64,000 nt of DNA from Trinickia sp. Y13 (GTDB lineage Bacteria > Pseudomonadota > Gammaproteobacteria > Burkholderiales > Burkholderiaceae): assembly GCF_029522115.1 (NCBI RefSeq), contig NZ_JAKWFK010000004.1, positions 310,001 through 374,000 of the forward strand. The letters run 5' to 3'. A program made the position numbers and the translations under genes. Under the pieces are notes generated by a model. The model had not been told where the DNA came from. It saw only the letters and a list, made by a program, of their open reading frames with translations, and did not search any database. Below are positions 18,157-27,526 of this stretch, piece by piece; position 1 is the stretch's first letter, and every line of letters begins with the position of its first letter.

Positions 18157-19059
18157 TCATAGAATCCTTTTGAAGCCGCTGTTTGGCGCAGCGAGCATTC
18201 GCTCGAAGTTCTTGCTGTAGTTGAACTTCGCGTCGACCCACAGCGCGGACGGGAACATATCCTCGACCGTCATTTCCCTGCCAAGGATCTCCTTGGTGAC
18301 GAATTTGCAGTAATCATTTACGTCGAAGCGGCTGGAAAAACCGCCTGGATTGGAAAACTCCCGCAGAGCGCCCAAAGCGATTTTCTTCTTTTTAGGACCA
18401 GATTCGACCCATTCTCCCTCGAGTTTTTCTTTCGGCAGTTTCTCGCCGCGTAGCTCGGTTAGCAATTCCAGCCCCTTGCTAACCTTCGCGTAACTTCCAT
18501 CCATATAGTGATCGATCACCGACGCTTGAAAGCAAGCCGTGATGAATGCGCAACACGTGGTTCCTCGATTTTCACTGAATGCCGACCGCATTCGGCTAGC
18601 CCATTTGAAGGCCCGATACAGAGCATCGAATTCGAACGGCGGAGCTTGGTCAGAATGACGAGCGGCCTGTGCACCGGAATAGCGACTCCTATCCGCGCCC
18701 GACTCTAGAAGCTGATCGTATGAATACCTTGTCAATGGCACCTTTGTGCCAGCCCGGGTGACCTTTCCCCCCGGCGCTCGATAAAAGGCCCACAGGCTCG
18801 CATAAGCGACGGCGTTCCTCAAGGACGGTGCTACTGGCCGGTAAAATGTGAATGTGTTATTTTTAGCTTCGGATTTCGGAATATCGATCAATTCGCGATA
18901 GACAGCTGTGTCAATCGAGGCAGCGTGAATGACCTCAATGCTTTGATCTGCGTTAGGCTTTGTGAGCGCGGAAACATCGCCATAACACTTTGGGTCCGTT
19001 ACGATCATCGTATGGTGAAAATCACCCTGCCGAAACAACACATCGCCCCGTAAAATCAT
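18157..19059 (-). CDS. Permuted papain-fold (NlpC/P60, YiiX-like) protein
   Basis: 300 residues from the ATG at 19059, chosen because GGAGGT lies five bases upstream; the 404-codon open frame has no such site. The N-terminus MILRGDVLFRQGDFHHTMIV resembles YiiX/LRAT-type circularly permuted papain folds, in which the histidine precedes the cysteine. A candidate nucleophile lies far downstream in GTTCCAFITACFQ (C169/C170 or C176). Such enzymes cleave amide or ester bonds in cell-wall peptides or lipids. No signal peptide is seen, and the gene is lower in GC than its neighbours. The class is plausible but not proven. Confidence 0.6.
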   Translation of the reverse strand: MILRGDVLFRQGDFHHTMIVTDPKCYGDVSALTKPNADQSIEVIHAASIDTAVYRELIDIPKSEAKNNTFTFYRPVAPSLRNAVAYASLWAFYRAPGGKVTRAGTKVPLTRYSYDQLLESGADRSRYSGAQAARHSDQAPPFEFDALYRAFKWASRMRSAFSENRGTTCCAFITACFQASVIDHYMDGSYAKVSKGLELLTELRGEKLPKEKLEGEWVESGPKKKKIALGALREFSNPGGFSSRFDVNDYCKFVTKEILGREMTVEDMFPSALWVDAKFNYSKNFERMLAAPNSGFKRIL

Positions 19060-19395
19060 GATACCTCCGTATAGTCTCGGAAAAATTCCCGATATTTGCC
19101 TGACACCGTCTGGCCGGAGCGATCCTTGTTTCCGGGCATTTGGCGCACTCATCCGTAGACAGAGACAATACAGATCGACCGGCGATTCGTCGAGCCGACC
19201 ATGAGAATCTGACTGTAATTCGGCTCCCGCAGGCGCGAACAGATGCTTGGTAGAAGAGCGCGCCCCTGCGGCCTCTGTGGCGATTGCAAAACGTACAGTC
19301 GAACGGTATCCGCGATTGAAAAGCAAGGAACGGGATGCACTGACCGTCGAGGATCTGATCATGGAGTCCACACATCGCTAAAAAAGGACGGAAAT

Positions 19396-19875
19396 ATGGA
19401 TGGCTCTTCGGTCAGCAGCCACAACGACAATAGTCCGTCTAACGCGTCGACCCGGGGCTGGCTTTCAGTCGTCGCGGTTTCGTTCGGTACATTCGCGCTC
19501 GTCACGAGCGAGCTTATGCCGATCGGACTTCTTCCGAAGATCGCGGCCGGCGTGAGTGCCGCTGAGGGCAATGTGGGCCTGACGGTCACCATTCCAGGAC
19601 TGGGGGCAGCATTCGCCGCACCCGCGTTGCTTCTCGCCTCACGGCGTCTTGACCGGCGTTGGTTGCTTTGGCTGACGAGCGCGCTGCTGATCGCTTCCGA
19701 TCTGATTGTCGCCTCGGCCGCCACGCTTTCCACGTTGCTGGCTGGGCGTGTTCTGCTGGGAATAAGTATTGGCGGCTTCTGGGCCATCGGCGCCGCGGTG
19801 ACCAGGCGACTGGTGCCGCCCGAATCGATCGGTCGCGCCACGGCGCTGGTGTTCTCCGGCGTTTCGATCGGTTGA
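19396..19875 (+). pseudogene. MFS transporter, truncated after about five helices
   Basis: The ATG at 19396 starts a major-facilitator N-terminal half like those of drug/sugar/nucleoside efflux carriers: LVTSELMPIGLLPKIAAGV, then GLGAAFAAPALLLASRRLDR and LLAGRVLLGISIGGFWAIG. It stops after 159 residues at FSGVSIG, where normal family members (about 390 residues) continue with helix 5-6. The downstream 230 bp hold no continuation in any frame, so a deletion removed the second half. Non-functional. Confidence 0.8.
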
Positions 19876-20107
19876 CAATGGACCTTGCCCCTGTTTCGCG
19901 AATCCCATAGCTGGCGTTGAAGCGAACTATTGCCTATTGCGCGAAGCATGTTGCCTGACGGATGTGATCCCGGTAATGCTGCGACACTAGTCGGGCCCGG
20001 ATGCCCGCAGTGGCCCATGGCCGGGCGACCTCGTTAGGCACCCGATTGTCCCCTGTCAAGGTGGAAGCGACGTTCCAGTATCGGTATAAAGGCACCAGCA
20101 CGGACGC

Positions 20108-21001
20108 CTAAACCCGCTGAGCAAGGGCGGTGGAAAAAAACTCAGTCACCCTTCTGACGCGTACCGGCACATACCGGCGTTGTGGCCAGACGAGGCTGAC
20201 GTCTCTGACCTCATTCAAAAAATCGTCGAGAACTGTGGTGATGTCGGGATGCCCAAGTTCGTCGGTAAGCGAAGCCTGAGTGAAAAGACCAATACCGACA
20301 CCCGCCACCACGCCTGCCCGAATCGTTTCGATACTGTTTGAGGACAGGTTGCCACGAACGGCCACGCTGAACTTACCGGCCGGGCCAGTGAATGGCCAAC
20401 TGACGGCCGATTCCGAAAGGCCGCTATACACAAGGCAATTGTGATCGACGAGTTCGGCAGGGGTCTTCGGTATTCCATAGCGCTCGAAATAACGGCGGGA
20501 CCCCACGCAAACCAGGCGAGTGCTTGCCACGCGCTTGACGACCGCGTCTGCATCGTCCACGCGGCCCACCCGAATTGCAAGATCGATCCGGTCTTCCACC
20601 ATGTCCCGCACAAAGTCCGAAAGAACGAGATCGACCTGAAGTCCGGGGTTCAATGACAGGAGGTCGGGTATGAGCGGAAGAACGTGCAGGCGGCCAAAGG
20701 TAGAAGGCGTCGCAATCCTGATCGGGCCCGTGACGTTCAGCGTGCTGCTCGTCATCTCGCCGTCGACTTCGTCGAACTCGTCGACGAGCGGCTTCGTACG
20801 ATCGTAATAGCGCTGCCCCTGATCCGTCAGCGTGACACTCCGTGTACTCCGGTTCAACAGCATGACGCCGAGGCGTCTCTCGAGCGAACCAACCGCCTTG
20901 CTGATCGCGGACTGCGAGACACCGGTTCTGCGCGCCGCCGCCGAAAACCCTCCTGCTTCGACAACGGCGATAAAAGCGCTGAGTTCGTCAAACCGGTCCA
21001 T
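20108..21001 (-). CDS. LysR-family transcriptional regulator
   Basis: 297 residues from the ATG at 21001. The DNA-binding region is MDRFDELSAFIAVVEAGGFS followed by SQSAISKAVGSLERRLGV, and a CrgA-like sensor domain follows (DLAIRVGRVDDADAVVKRV, GVGIGLFTQASL). A longer frame to 21142 is open but would enter the promoter of the divergent SDR gene. That SDR, 164 bp away, is the likely target. Confidence 0.92.
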   Translation of the reverse strand: MDRFDELSAFIAVVEAGGFSAAARRTGVSQSAISKAVGSLERRLGVMLLNRSTRSVTLTDQGQRYYDRTKPLVDEFDEVDGEMTSSTLNVTGPIRIATPSTFGRLHVLPLIPDLLSLNPGLQVDLVLSDFVRDMVEDRIDLAIRVGRVDDADAVVKRVASTRLVCVGSRRYFERYGIPKTPAELVDHNCLVYSGLSESAVSWPFTGPAGKFSVAVRGNLSSNSIETIRAGVVAGVGIGLFTQASLTDELGHPDITTVLDDFLNEVRDVSLVWPQRRYVPVRVRRVTEFFSTALAQRV

Positions 21002-21165
21002 TGCAGTTCCTGGCGAAATCGACCGGCTTTCGCGATCGAGTGATGAGGGTTGAAGTTCGATTGATTCTATCTGGGAATAGATGTTATGAAAATTCGCTCG
21101 ATTATCATTCGCCGCACGGGCAATTACGATTCTTTCCGTCATTCACGAACGAACGGAAGGTTTCA

Positions 21166-21915
21166 ATGGTTTCTCTAGCAGGCAAGGTCGCTGTCATCAG
21201 CGGCGGCACGACCGGCATCGGTCTCGCGATTGCGCAGCGGTATGTCGCCGAAGGCGCACACGTGTTCATCTTCGGGCGCCGGCAGGCCCAACTCGACGCG
21301 GCCACCCAGCGGATCGGACGCAATGTCACGGCCATCCAGGCCGACGCGACGGATCTGCGCGACCTCGAACGCGTCGCCTCGGCGGTCAGTGCCGAAAAGG
21401 GTTTCGTCGACATCGTCGTGTCGAACGCAGCGTTAGTCGAGCAGGCTTCGATCGACACACTCACCCCGGAGCATTTCGACAAGACGTTCAACCTCAACGC
21501 CCGTAGTCCCGTTTTTTTGGTGCAGACACTCTTGCCGCTCATGACGAAAGGCGGATCGATCATTCTGGTCTCGTCGGCCATGCACGTGATGGGGATTCCT
21601 GGCCACACGACTTACGCAGCAACGAAGGCGGCTTTGCGTTCGTATGCGCGCACCTGGGCTGCGGAATTCAAGAATCGCGGCATTCGAGTGAACACGCTGA
21701 GCCCGGGCGTAACCGACACCCCGATGCTCGACTCTCAGGTGACGAATGCAGAGCAGCGTCAGTCTCTGGTGGACATGTACCTCAAGATGATCCCCATCGG
21801 CCGGCTCGCGCAACCCGAGGAGATCGCCAACGCGGCGGTGTTCCTAGCATCCGGTCAAAGCGCGTACGTCACGGGTGCGGACCTGATGTGCGACGGTGGC
21901 ATCGGCCAGGTTTGA
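21166..21915 (+). CDS. Short-chain dehydrogenase/reductase
   Basis: Classical SDR of 249 residues. The cofactor motif is GGTTGIG; FIFGRR after strand 2 favours NADP(H). The active site has S in LVSSAMH and Y-x-x-x-K in TTYAATKAAL; the SPGVTDTPM and DLMCDGGIGQV segments are also typical. The ATG at 21166 has GGAAGG about five bases upstream. It diverges from a LysR regulator. The substrate is unknown; it resembles the SDR at 35106. Confidence 0.92.
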   Translation: MVSLAGKVAVISGGTTGIGLAIAQRYVAEGAHVFIFGRRQAQLDAATQRIGRNVTAIQADATDLRDLERVASAVSAEKGFVDIVVSNAALVEQASIDTLTPEHFDKTFNLNARSPVFLVQTLLPLMTKGGSIILVSSAMHVMGIPGHTTYAATKAALRSYARTWAAEFKNRGIRVNTLSPGVTDTPMLDSQVTNAEQRQSLVDMYLKMIPIGRLAQPEEIANAAVFLASGQSAYVTGADLMCDGGIGQV

Positions 21916-22166
21916 GGCCCGACATTCAATGAGATTGAATCGTCGGAATGGGTTGATAGCGGTCCGGGTCCCGGTCGCGTGTTCCGTTCCGACGTCTAGC
22001 AGACGGGCAGCTATCTCGGCAACGTGAAGGCCGACGTGCTCGCGCTGCGCGACCCGACCTATAAGCGGTTGAACTTTTGCGAGATCATTCTCGGCTCCGC
22101 TTGGAACGATCGGCGCGGACATGCACACGGCGCCGAATGCAGTTGTCGCGATCATGACAAGGCCGT
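21916..22166. other. Intergenic region between convergent genes
   Basis: About 250 bp. One short plus-strand frame (QTGSYLGNVKADVLALRDPT) is open but begins right after a stop and has no start codon. Possibly a small gene remnant; nothing firm. Confidence 0.35.
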
Positions 22167-22997
22167 TTAAAAAGCGCCCTGATAGACCTTCGGTGTCACG
22201 CCGGTTTGTTGCTTGAACACGCGCGTGAAGTGCGACTGGTCCGCAAAGCCGGTTCGCGCGCCGACCTCGGAAATGGGCCTGCCCTCGCGCAGCATCTGCA
22301 TCGCATGACGTACGCGCTCTTGCTGCTGAAAGGCATGTGGGCTCAGTCCTGCCTCGCGCACAAAGGCGCGCAGCAGCACGAACGGAGTGACGGCAAACTC
22401 CGATGCAAGCGTCGACAAGGTCACCCGCGCAAGCAAGTCCTCGCGCAAACGGCTCTTTACCGCCCGTACCAGAGCGGGCTCCCTGTGCACCACGGGCAGG
22501 TCGACGAAGCGGCTTGCGTGCCGCCCACACAAACTCACGACTGCGCAGGCTAGGGCTTCACTGCGTTTGAAGGCATCGTCGTTCACCTCGGAACACCAGT
22601 TCACGCCGTAGAGGTACCTCGACAGTTCGGCGTCGACGATAAACGGGCTCTCGAGTTCGAATCGCTCGCGCCGGGCAATGCCGAGCCGGTCACAGTAGTT
22701 GGCCAGCGCCGCAGGCCGCACGTGTTCGACGCGCATCTTCCACTGGCCGTCTCCTGCAGCGACACCGGAATGCACCACGTCCGCATCGATGACGATTACA
22801 TCGCCGCGGCGGCATATGCGCCGCTGGTCCCGAACCTCGACTGCCAGAGCCCCGCCGGTAATCACTGCAAGGCAATGCGTATCGTGTGCGTGCGGGGGAT
22901 ACCGGTGGCCGACGAACTGGCCCTTGAGCATGACGGCGTCCATGACGTCTGGCGCGCGCCAGAGCTTGACCGAACGCGTCTGCGCTGTAGCTTTCAT
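22167..22997 (-). CDS. AraC-family transcriptional regulator
   Basis: 276 residues. An N-terminal cupin ligand-binding domain (GHRYPPHAHDTHCLAVITGG, RRGDVIVIDADVVHS) precedes the two C-terminal helix-turn-helices (TLSTLASEFAVTPFVLLRAF and ISEVGARTGFADQSHFTRVF). It is the last gene of an operon DUF2000, enoyl-CoA hydratase, quinone reductase, AraC; its start overlaps the quinone reductase stop by 4 bp. It probably controls this operon in response to a small ligand. Confidence 0.93.
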   Translation of the reverse strand: MKATAQTRSVKLWRAPDVMDAVMLKGQFVGHRYPPHAHDTHCLAVITGGALAVEVRDQRRICRRGDVIVIDADVVHSGVAAGDGQWKMRVEHVRPAALANYCDRLGIARRERFELESPFIVDAELSRYLYGVNWCSEVNDDAFKRSEALACAVVSLCGRHASRFVDLPVVHREPALVRAVKSRLREDLLARVTLSTLASEFAVTPFVLLRAFVREAGLSPHAFQQQERVRHAMQMLREGRPISEVGARTGFADQSHFTRVFKQQTGVTPKVYQGAF

Positions 22998-23716
22998 GAT
23001 CGGACGGACCGTGGAAGAGGTCGGAACACGTCATCATATTCCTCGAGCCGTGGCATCGGAATACGCGGTTGTTCGTCGAGCCGATTGATAAAGTCGCGCC
23101 AGCGCATCAGGGTGTCCGACCGCTGCTCGTCGGAGCAGTACGGGACGTGCCAGGCAAAGAACGGCTCGAGTACTTCATAGCCAACATATCCCAATGTGCC
23201 TTGCAGCAGATGGCGCAGCATGCCGCCCGCCAGTTCGCCATGGATACCTTGCTCACCGAACATGTGCTCCCGGCCGCCCAGGGTCACGCCCACCACGGCG
23301 CGCTTGCCGACCATGCCGCCGCGGCCGTAAATGCGTTTTCCGCCATACAGTGCGCCCGACAGGAAGCAGCGGTCGATCCAGCCCTTGATCAGTGCGGGCA
23401 CCGAGAACCAGTAGAGCGGAAACACCAGCAGCAGCGTGTCACTGGCGAGAAGCGCGTCCACCTCTCGCCGGATGTCGGGCGCAAGCGTATTGCTTTCGCG
23501 CGCGTGGCGTTGCTCCAATGCATAGACAAGGTAGTCGTCGTTAGCGCGATCGGCGAACTCGCTGGCGCGAACCACCGGGTCGAAGTTGAGTGCGTACAAG
23601 TCCGAAAAACTCACGTCGTCGCCGCGCAACTCCATCAGGCATCGGGCCTCGTGGGCCATTGCCGTACAGAAGGAGCGCGGTTCCGGGTGGGCGTGGACGA
23701 CGTGAACTTTAGCCAT
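22994..23716 (-). CDS. NAD(P)H:quinone reductase-like flavoprotein
   Basis: 240-residue flavodoxin-fold protein of the NQO1/MdaB type. It has VHVVHAHPEPRSFCTAMA at the flavin phosphate site, LLLVFPLYWFSVPALIKGWI at the isoalloxazine loop and GVTLGGREHMFG. It would reduce quinones or nitro/azo compounds in the cytoplasm using FAD or FMN. Its start overlaps the hydratase stop by 8 bp and its stop overlaps the AraC start by 4 bp, so expression is tightly coupled. Confidence 0.88.
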   Translation of the reverse strand: MAKVHVVHAHPEPRSFCTAMAHEARCLMELRGDDVSFSDLYALNFDPVVRASEFADRANDDYLVYALEQRHARESNTLAPDIRREVDALLASDTLLLVFPLYWFSVPALIKGWIDRCFLSGALYGGKRIYGRGGMVGKRAVVGVTLGGREHMFGEQGIHGELAGGMLRHLLQGTLGYVGYEVLEPFFAWHVPYCSDEQRSDTLMRWRDFINRLDEQPRIPMPRLEEYDDVFRPLPRSVRS

Positions 23717-24443
23717 GGCCGCTCGATGTCCAAGTGACAGCAGGGATGAAGGTGTTCAGATGTACGAGTTCATTCTCGATCGCCTCGCGCACCGGCAAAG
23801 TGGCCCCCTCCTGCAACAGGCGCCGCGCGGCCTGCAGCGCCCTCGGCGGTTTGGCCGCGAGGCGCAGGGCGTATTCGTTTGCCGCTGCACGGACATTGGC
23901 GTTCGGTACGACGCGCGAAACAAATCCACGTTGCAAAGCTTCTGCCGCTGCTATCGGGCGACCGCTCAACAACCAGTCGCGTGCCGTCAGATCCCCCACT
24001 CGGCGGGCCAGCAACGCCGTTGCTCCCGCTTCGGGAACGATGCCGAGATCGGCAAATGGAAATCGAAACATCGCGCTCTCGCCAGCGACCACCCAGTCGG
24101 CGTGTAGCAGCATCGTGGCGCCGAAACCCACGGCCGCGCCATTGACCGCCGCCAGCAGGGGCTTGAGTTGCTCCGAGAACGCATTGATGCAGCGCCTCAC
24201 CGCACCGTCGGCGGCCTGCGGCCACAGCGTCCCGAACGCTGCGGTGTCGTGGCCCGAGCAAAAGCTATCGCTGGCCCCGTGCAGCAGCACGCAATGCACC
24301 CGAATGTCGCTTTGTGCGAGGAGCAGAGCATTCGCCAGCGCATCGAACATCGCGCCATCGAGCGCGTTCCGCTTGTCGGGGCGGTTGATCCCAATGGACC
24401 AGATCTGGCCATTGAGTTCCAACGTAATTTTTCCTTCCATCAT
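23709..24443 (-). CDS. Enoyl-CoA hydratase/isomerase-family protein
   Basis: Crotonase-fold enzyme of 244 residues. The oxyanion-hole segments SDSFCSGHDTAAF and NGAAVGFGATMLLHADW are present, but the two catalytic glutamates of true hydratases are replaced around FPFADLGIVPEAGATALL, which is closer to isomerases of the PaaG/ECI type. The start at 24443 overlaps the DUF2000 stop; an ATG three bases later is equally possible. A longer frame to 24641 is rejected because it lies inside the DUF2000 gene. The acyl-CoA substrate is unknown. Confidence 0.85.
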   Translation of the reverse strand: MMEGKITLELNGQIWSIGINRPDKRNALDGAMFDALANALLLAQSDIRVHCVLLHGASDSFCSGHDTAAFGTLWPQAADGAVRRCINAFSEQLKPLLAAVNGAAVGFGATMLLHADWVVAGESAMFRFPFADLGIVPEAGATALLARRVGDLTARDWLLSGRPIAAAEALQRGFVSRVVPNANVRAAANEYALRLAAKPPRALQAARRLLQEGATLPVREAIENELVHLNTFIPAVTWTSSGHG

Positions 24444-24892
24444 GCAAACAGCGAAAAGCCGCCAACCAGTTTGCCGATCCGGCTCCTCGGTCCGACCAGA
24501 CCGACTGCTAGGTATTGGAGCGATTCTCCAGGGTGTGCGAGGACGGCGTCGAGAAACGCGTCGTAGTCGGTGGTGGCCTGTCCTTGTACGGGAAAGTCCA
24601 CTACATCGCAATGCGGGAGCGACTTTTGGCGCAACTCGCACAACTGACGTGACGTCGCCTTGAGCACCGGAATGCCGACAGGAATGAGCCCGGGGTGCGC
24701 AGTGCCGTCGCGCTCCCGTAAAGGGGCTCCCACGAGACGGCTATGACGCTGGCCCAGCGTGAACGCCACCACTGCGGCCGCGTTCGACGCTTTACCGGGC
24801 GGCAGCGATTCATCAACGACGATGACACAGCGCTCCGGTTTTTGCGTAGCCTCTGGATCGTTCGAAGTGCGTGCTTCGGTTTGCAATGACAC
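24440..24892 (-). CDS. DUF2000-family protein
   Basis: 150 residues from a GTG with AGGAG eight bases upstream. The family signature is clear: CVIVVDESLPPGKASNAAAV followed by LVGAPLRERDGTAHPGLI and PVGIPVLKA. DUF2000 proteins are small cytoplasmic proteins of unknown function, distantly like peptidyl-tRNA hydrolase folds. It is the first gene of the four-gene operon and diverges from the O-methyltransferase gene. Confidence 0.85.
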   Translation of the reverse strand: MSLQTEARTSNDPEATQKPERCVIVVDESLPPGKASNAAAVVAFTLGQRHSRLVGAPLRERDGTAHPGLIPVGIPVLKATSRQLCELRQKSLPHCDVVDFPVQGQATTDYDAFLDAVLAHPGESLQYLAVGLVGPRSRIGKLVGGFSLFA

Positions 24893-25170
24893 TGCCTCTC
24901 TCCTGAAGAACTAGCCGTGGAGAGAATGCTATGGGTTTCGTTTCCAAAAGTATTGGACGATTTTGCAGCGCGTCGAAGTGAGACGCTGCCTATCTTGCCT
25001 CGGCCGGGGTGAGACGGTCGGGATGCGATGCATAGACCGTGGGATTGAAGTTGGTCTGTACGGTGGCGAACACCCGAAAGACTTCGCTTCGCTTACGATC
25101 CTTTCTCGCGCTTCTTCGCGCGTTCCCCGGGGGGCAATAATAGACAGCACGCCGAGCACCGTTCAACAGG
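24893..25170. promoter_or_regulatory. Divergent promoter region, DUF2000 operon and O-methyltransferase
   Basis: About 280 bp between two diverging genes. The longer open frame of the methyltransferase runs through it, but those residues do not fit the family. No clear operator apart from the inverted repeat at the methyltransferase start. Confidence 0.4.
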
Positions 25171-25199
25171 ACCCTGGCGCTGAGAACATGCGCCAGGGT
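25171..25199 (+). promoter_or_regulatory. Perfect 10-bp inverted repeat spanning a start codon
   Basis: ACCCTGGCGC (25171-25180) and GCGCCAGGGT (25190-25199) are exact reverse complements around a 9-base loop. The loop holds the AT of the methyltransferase ATG at 25188 and the stem holds its G. In mRNA this hairpin would hide the start codon; in DNA it could be an operator. Confidence 0.7.
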
Positions 25200-26201
25200 G
25201 AACCTTCCCCTGAACGGCTACTCCAGCTGGGCATGGGGTTCTGGGCGTCCAAAGCCCTCTTATCCGCCGTCGAACTCCGTGTGTTCACGCGCCTCGCGAC
25301 CGGTCCGCACGCTGCGGCAGGGCTTGCTGAGGCAATCGGACTGCATCCGAGAGCGGCCTTGGATTTTCTCGACGCGCTGGTCGCGTTGAATCTGCTAGAA
25401 CGCGACGACGGGACATACCGCAATACCCCGGACGCCGACCTTTTTCTGGACATGGCCAAGCCCAGCTACGTGGGTGGATTACTGGAAATGGCCAATGCGC
25501 GCCTATACCTGTTCTGGGGTTCCTTGACGGAAGCCCTTCGCACCGGGCAGCCACAGAACGAGGCCAAAGGGGGCGGCAACCCTTTCGACGCGATGTATCG
25601 CGACGAACACCAACTACGGGGCTTCTTGCGGGCGATGAGCGGCGTTAGCCTAGGTACGGCCAAGGTAATTGCGCAACGATTCCCCTGGCAAAACTACAAG
25701 ACCTTCATTGACATCGGCGCGGCCCAAGGTGCCTTACCTGTGCAGGTCGCGCTCGCCCATCCCCACCTGCGCGGCGGCAGCTTCGATCTGCCGGTGGTAG
25801 GCCCCGTGTTTGATGAGTACGTAAAGTCGCAAGGCCTACAGGAACGACTGCATTTCCATCCAGGCGACTTCTTCAAGGATCCCTGTCCGACGGCCGATGT
25901 GCTCGTGATGGGTCACATCCTTCACGACTGGGACCTCGCGCAGAAGCTCGAACTCCTCGCGAAATGCTTCGCGGCGCTACCTTCAGGAGGTTGCCTGATC
26001 GTCTACGACGCGATAATCGACGATGACCGCAGGCGCAATGCATTTGGATTGCTTATGAGCCTGAACATGCTCATCGAGACACCTGGCGGTTTCGACTATA
26101 CCGGCGCCCAGTGTCGCGAATGGATGCAGCAAGTCGGCTTCAAACAGGTACGCATCGAGCCTCTAACCGGCCCCGATTCAATGGTGATTGGAATCAAGTA
26201 G
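25188..26201 (+). CDS. SAM-dependent O-methyltransferase (dimerising, small-molecule type)
   Basis: 337 residues. An N-terminal winged dimerisation domain ([20 protein letters not shown] to [17 protein letters not shown]) is followed by a methyltransferase domain with the SAM loop [18 protein letters not shown] and the catalytic-His motif MGHILHDWD. This is the plan of hydroxyneurosporene-, acetylserotonin- and polyketide-type O-methyltransferases. The start at 25188 fits family N-termini but has no clear Shine-Dalgarno sequence and sits in a perfect hairpin. Substrate unknown. Confidence 0.88.
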   Translation: MRQGEPSPERLLQLGMGFWASKALLSAVELRVFTRLATGPHAAAGLAEAIGLHPRAALDFLDALVALNLLERDDGTYRNTPDADLFLDMAKPSYVGGLLEMANARLYLFWGSLTEALRTGQPQNEAKGGGNPFDAMYRDEHQLRGFLRAMSGVSLGTAKVIAQRFPWQNYKTFIDIGAAQGALPVQVALAHPHLRGGSFDLPVVGPVFDEYVKSQGLQERLHFHPGDFFKDPCPTADVLVMGHILHDWDLAQKLELLAKCFAALPSGGCLIVYDAIIDDDRRRNAFGLLMSLNMLIETPGGFDYTGAQCREWMQQVGFKQVRIEPLTGPDSMVIGIK

Positions 26202-26207
26202 AAACTC

Positions 26208-26450
26208 ACCGTCGACGCGGATAACGGGACCTAGCGGACCTTCGTCGAATTCGCATCCGAGTTGGTTTGCAAGCGGACTTGCCATCTGGGTGCGCGGCCC
26301 CACGAACAGTGCATCGATTGGCGTTTGCTCAGCGGCTTGCTCGATATTGGATACCTCGGAGAAAGCCTTCGCTTTTCTCGCATCTAGTTTCAGAGGATCA
26401 TCCCGAATGTCTCGTCGAATAGGCTGTGAATCCCCACCTTGCGGCGACAC
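26208..26450 (-). pseudogene. Fragment of a thioredoxin-reductase-like FAD oxidoreductase
   Basis: The minus frame reads DALFVGPRTQMASPLANQLG and then EFDEGPLGPVIRVDG, which matches the C-terminal region of thioredoxin-reductase-like flavoproteins just before their final FAD motif. Neither the preceding FAD/NAD domains nor the last helix is present, and the fragment runs into the end of the methyltransferase gene. A gene relic. Confidence 0.6.
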
Positions 26451-26881
26451 TTCTGGAAGTCGAAGGTGTCCTGCCGAAAAAATCCGAGAAAGTAATCATT
26501 GCGATGCTTGCAGGAGAAGTCGGAACTTCGGCGTTACGGTCGAAATCGTCTCCCGTAGCGCAGCAGTTGCCAATGTTCTTTCATCGGTTCGGCTCCGGCG
26601 CGAGTCATTCGCACCCTTATAGTCGACACGATTGTCTACGATCCTGGCATCGATGTCGAATGTCCCTTCCTGGCCGCTCCCTGACCAACGCCACGGCCGT
26701 CGATGCTCGGCGACGGGCGGACAGCGCTCGCCGGCCCGTTTCTGCCGTTCTGGAGTTTTCGCGTCCTACGGCCACTTTGGAGAGCTGAACCGCCATCGGA
26801 TGCGCACAATATGGCCTGTGTTCATCTGCGGCCCGGAGCGGGATCTAAACGATAAAGATGCCGCACATCGCGGCACTTCTC
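26451..26881. other. Intergenic region, no gene seen
   Basis: About 430 bp upstream of the flavoprotein relic. Only short, composition-driven frames; nothing recognised. Confidence 0.4.
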
Positions 26882-27526
26882 TCACTTCGCGTCGTTGTAG
26901 ACAGTCGCTCGCGACACGCCCAGATGTTGGGCGATCGTCTCCATCGAGCGTCGTATATCGAGGTATCCCTCATCTCTAAGGGCTTGCATCATAGCCCTTC
27001 GTTGGTCAGTGCGCAGCGCCTGCGGGGTGGTTGCCAAGCCAACCGCGAACCGATCGATTCGCTCACGCAGGGACTCCGCCCTCGATGGGTCGAGCGACTC
27101 CCTTGCTACATCGGCATTGATCGCAGAAAACTGCTCCAGCATGGTAGTGATGCTGCGGAATAGGGTCACATCCACGTTCAGGCAAAGAGCGGCAACGTAC
27201 TGCCCCTCCGAATCCTTTATGCCGATCGATGTGCTCTTGGCCTGCCGGCCATCGGCGAAACGATTCGCATAGTTCGCCAGAACCTGCGGGTACTCCGGAT
27301 CGGCGATACGTGCCAAACCAAGCTCGGTCGCAGGGTCACCGACCTGACGCCCAGACAGGTTGTTGTGGATCGCAAGAATCGCGTTTTTTGGATGAAGGAG
27401 GTCGTGCACGACCACTTCCGTAAAAGGCGCAAGAGTTTCGCCCAATCCCGCTGCGATGTGCTTGACCTGATCGAGGATGGTCTGCTGCTCGCTGGTGAGT
27501 TTGCGCTTTGCCATTGGACTATTCAT
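26882..27526 (-). CDS. DauR/YheO-like PAS-HTH transcriptional regulator
   Basis: 214 residues. The N-terminal YheO-type PAS domain (LAPFTEVVVHDLLHPKNAIL, NLSGRQVGDPATELGL, KSTSIGIKDSEGQYVAALCL) precedes a C-terminal helix-turn-helix (ALRDEGYLDIRRSMETIAQH, then LGVSRATVYNDAK). DauR represses D-arginine use in Pseudomonas, and relatives regulate amino-acid metabolism. It diverges from the asparaginase gene with 169 bp between starts and is the likely regulator of that gene run. A second ATG 12 bases downstream is possible. Confidence 0.88.
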   Translation of the reverse strand: MNSPMAKRKLTSEQQTILDQVKHIAAGLGETLAPFTEVVVHDLLHPKNAILAIHNNLSGRQVGDPATELGLARIADPEYPQVLANYANRFADGRQAKSTSIGIKDSEGQYVAALCLNVDVTLFRSITTMLEQFSAINADVARESLDPSRAESLRERIDRFAVGLATTPQALRTDQRRAMMQALRDEGYLDIRRSMETIAQHLGVSRATVYNDAK

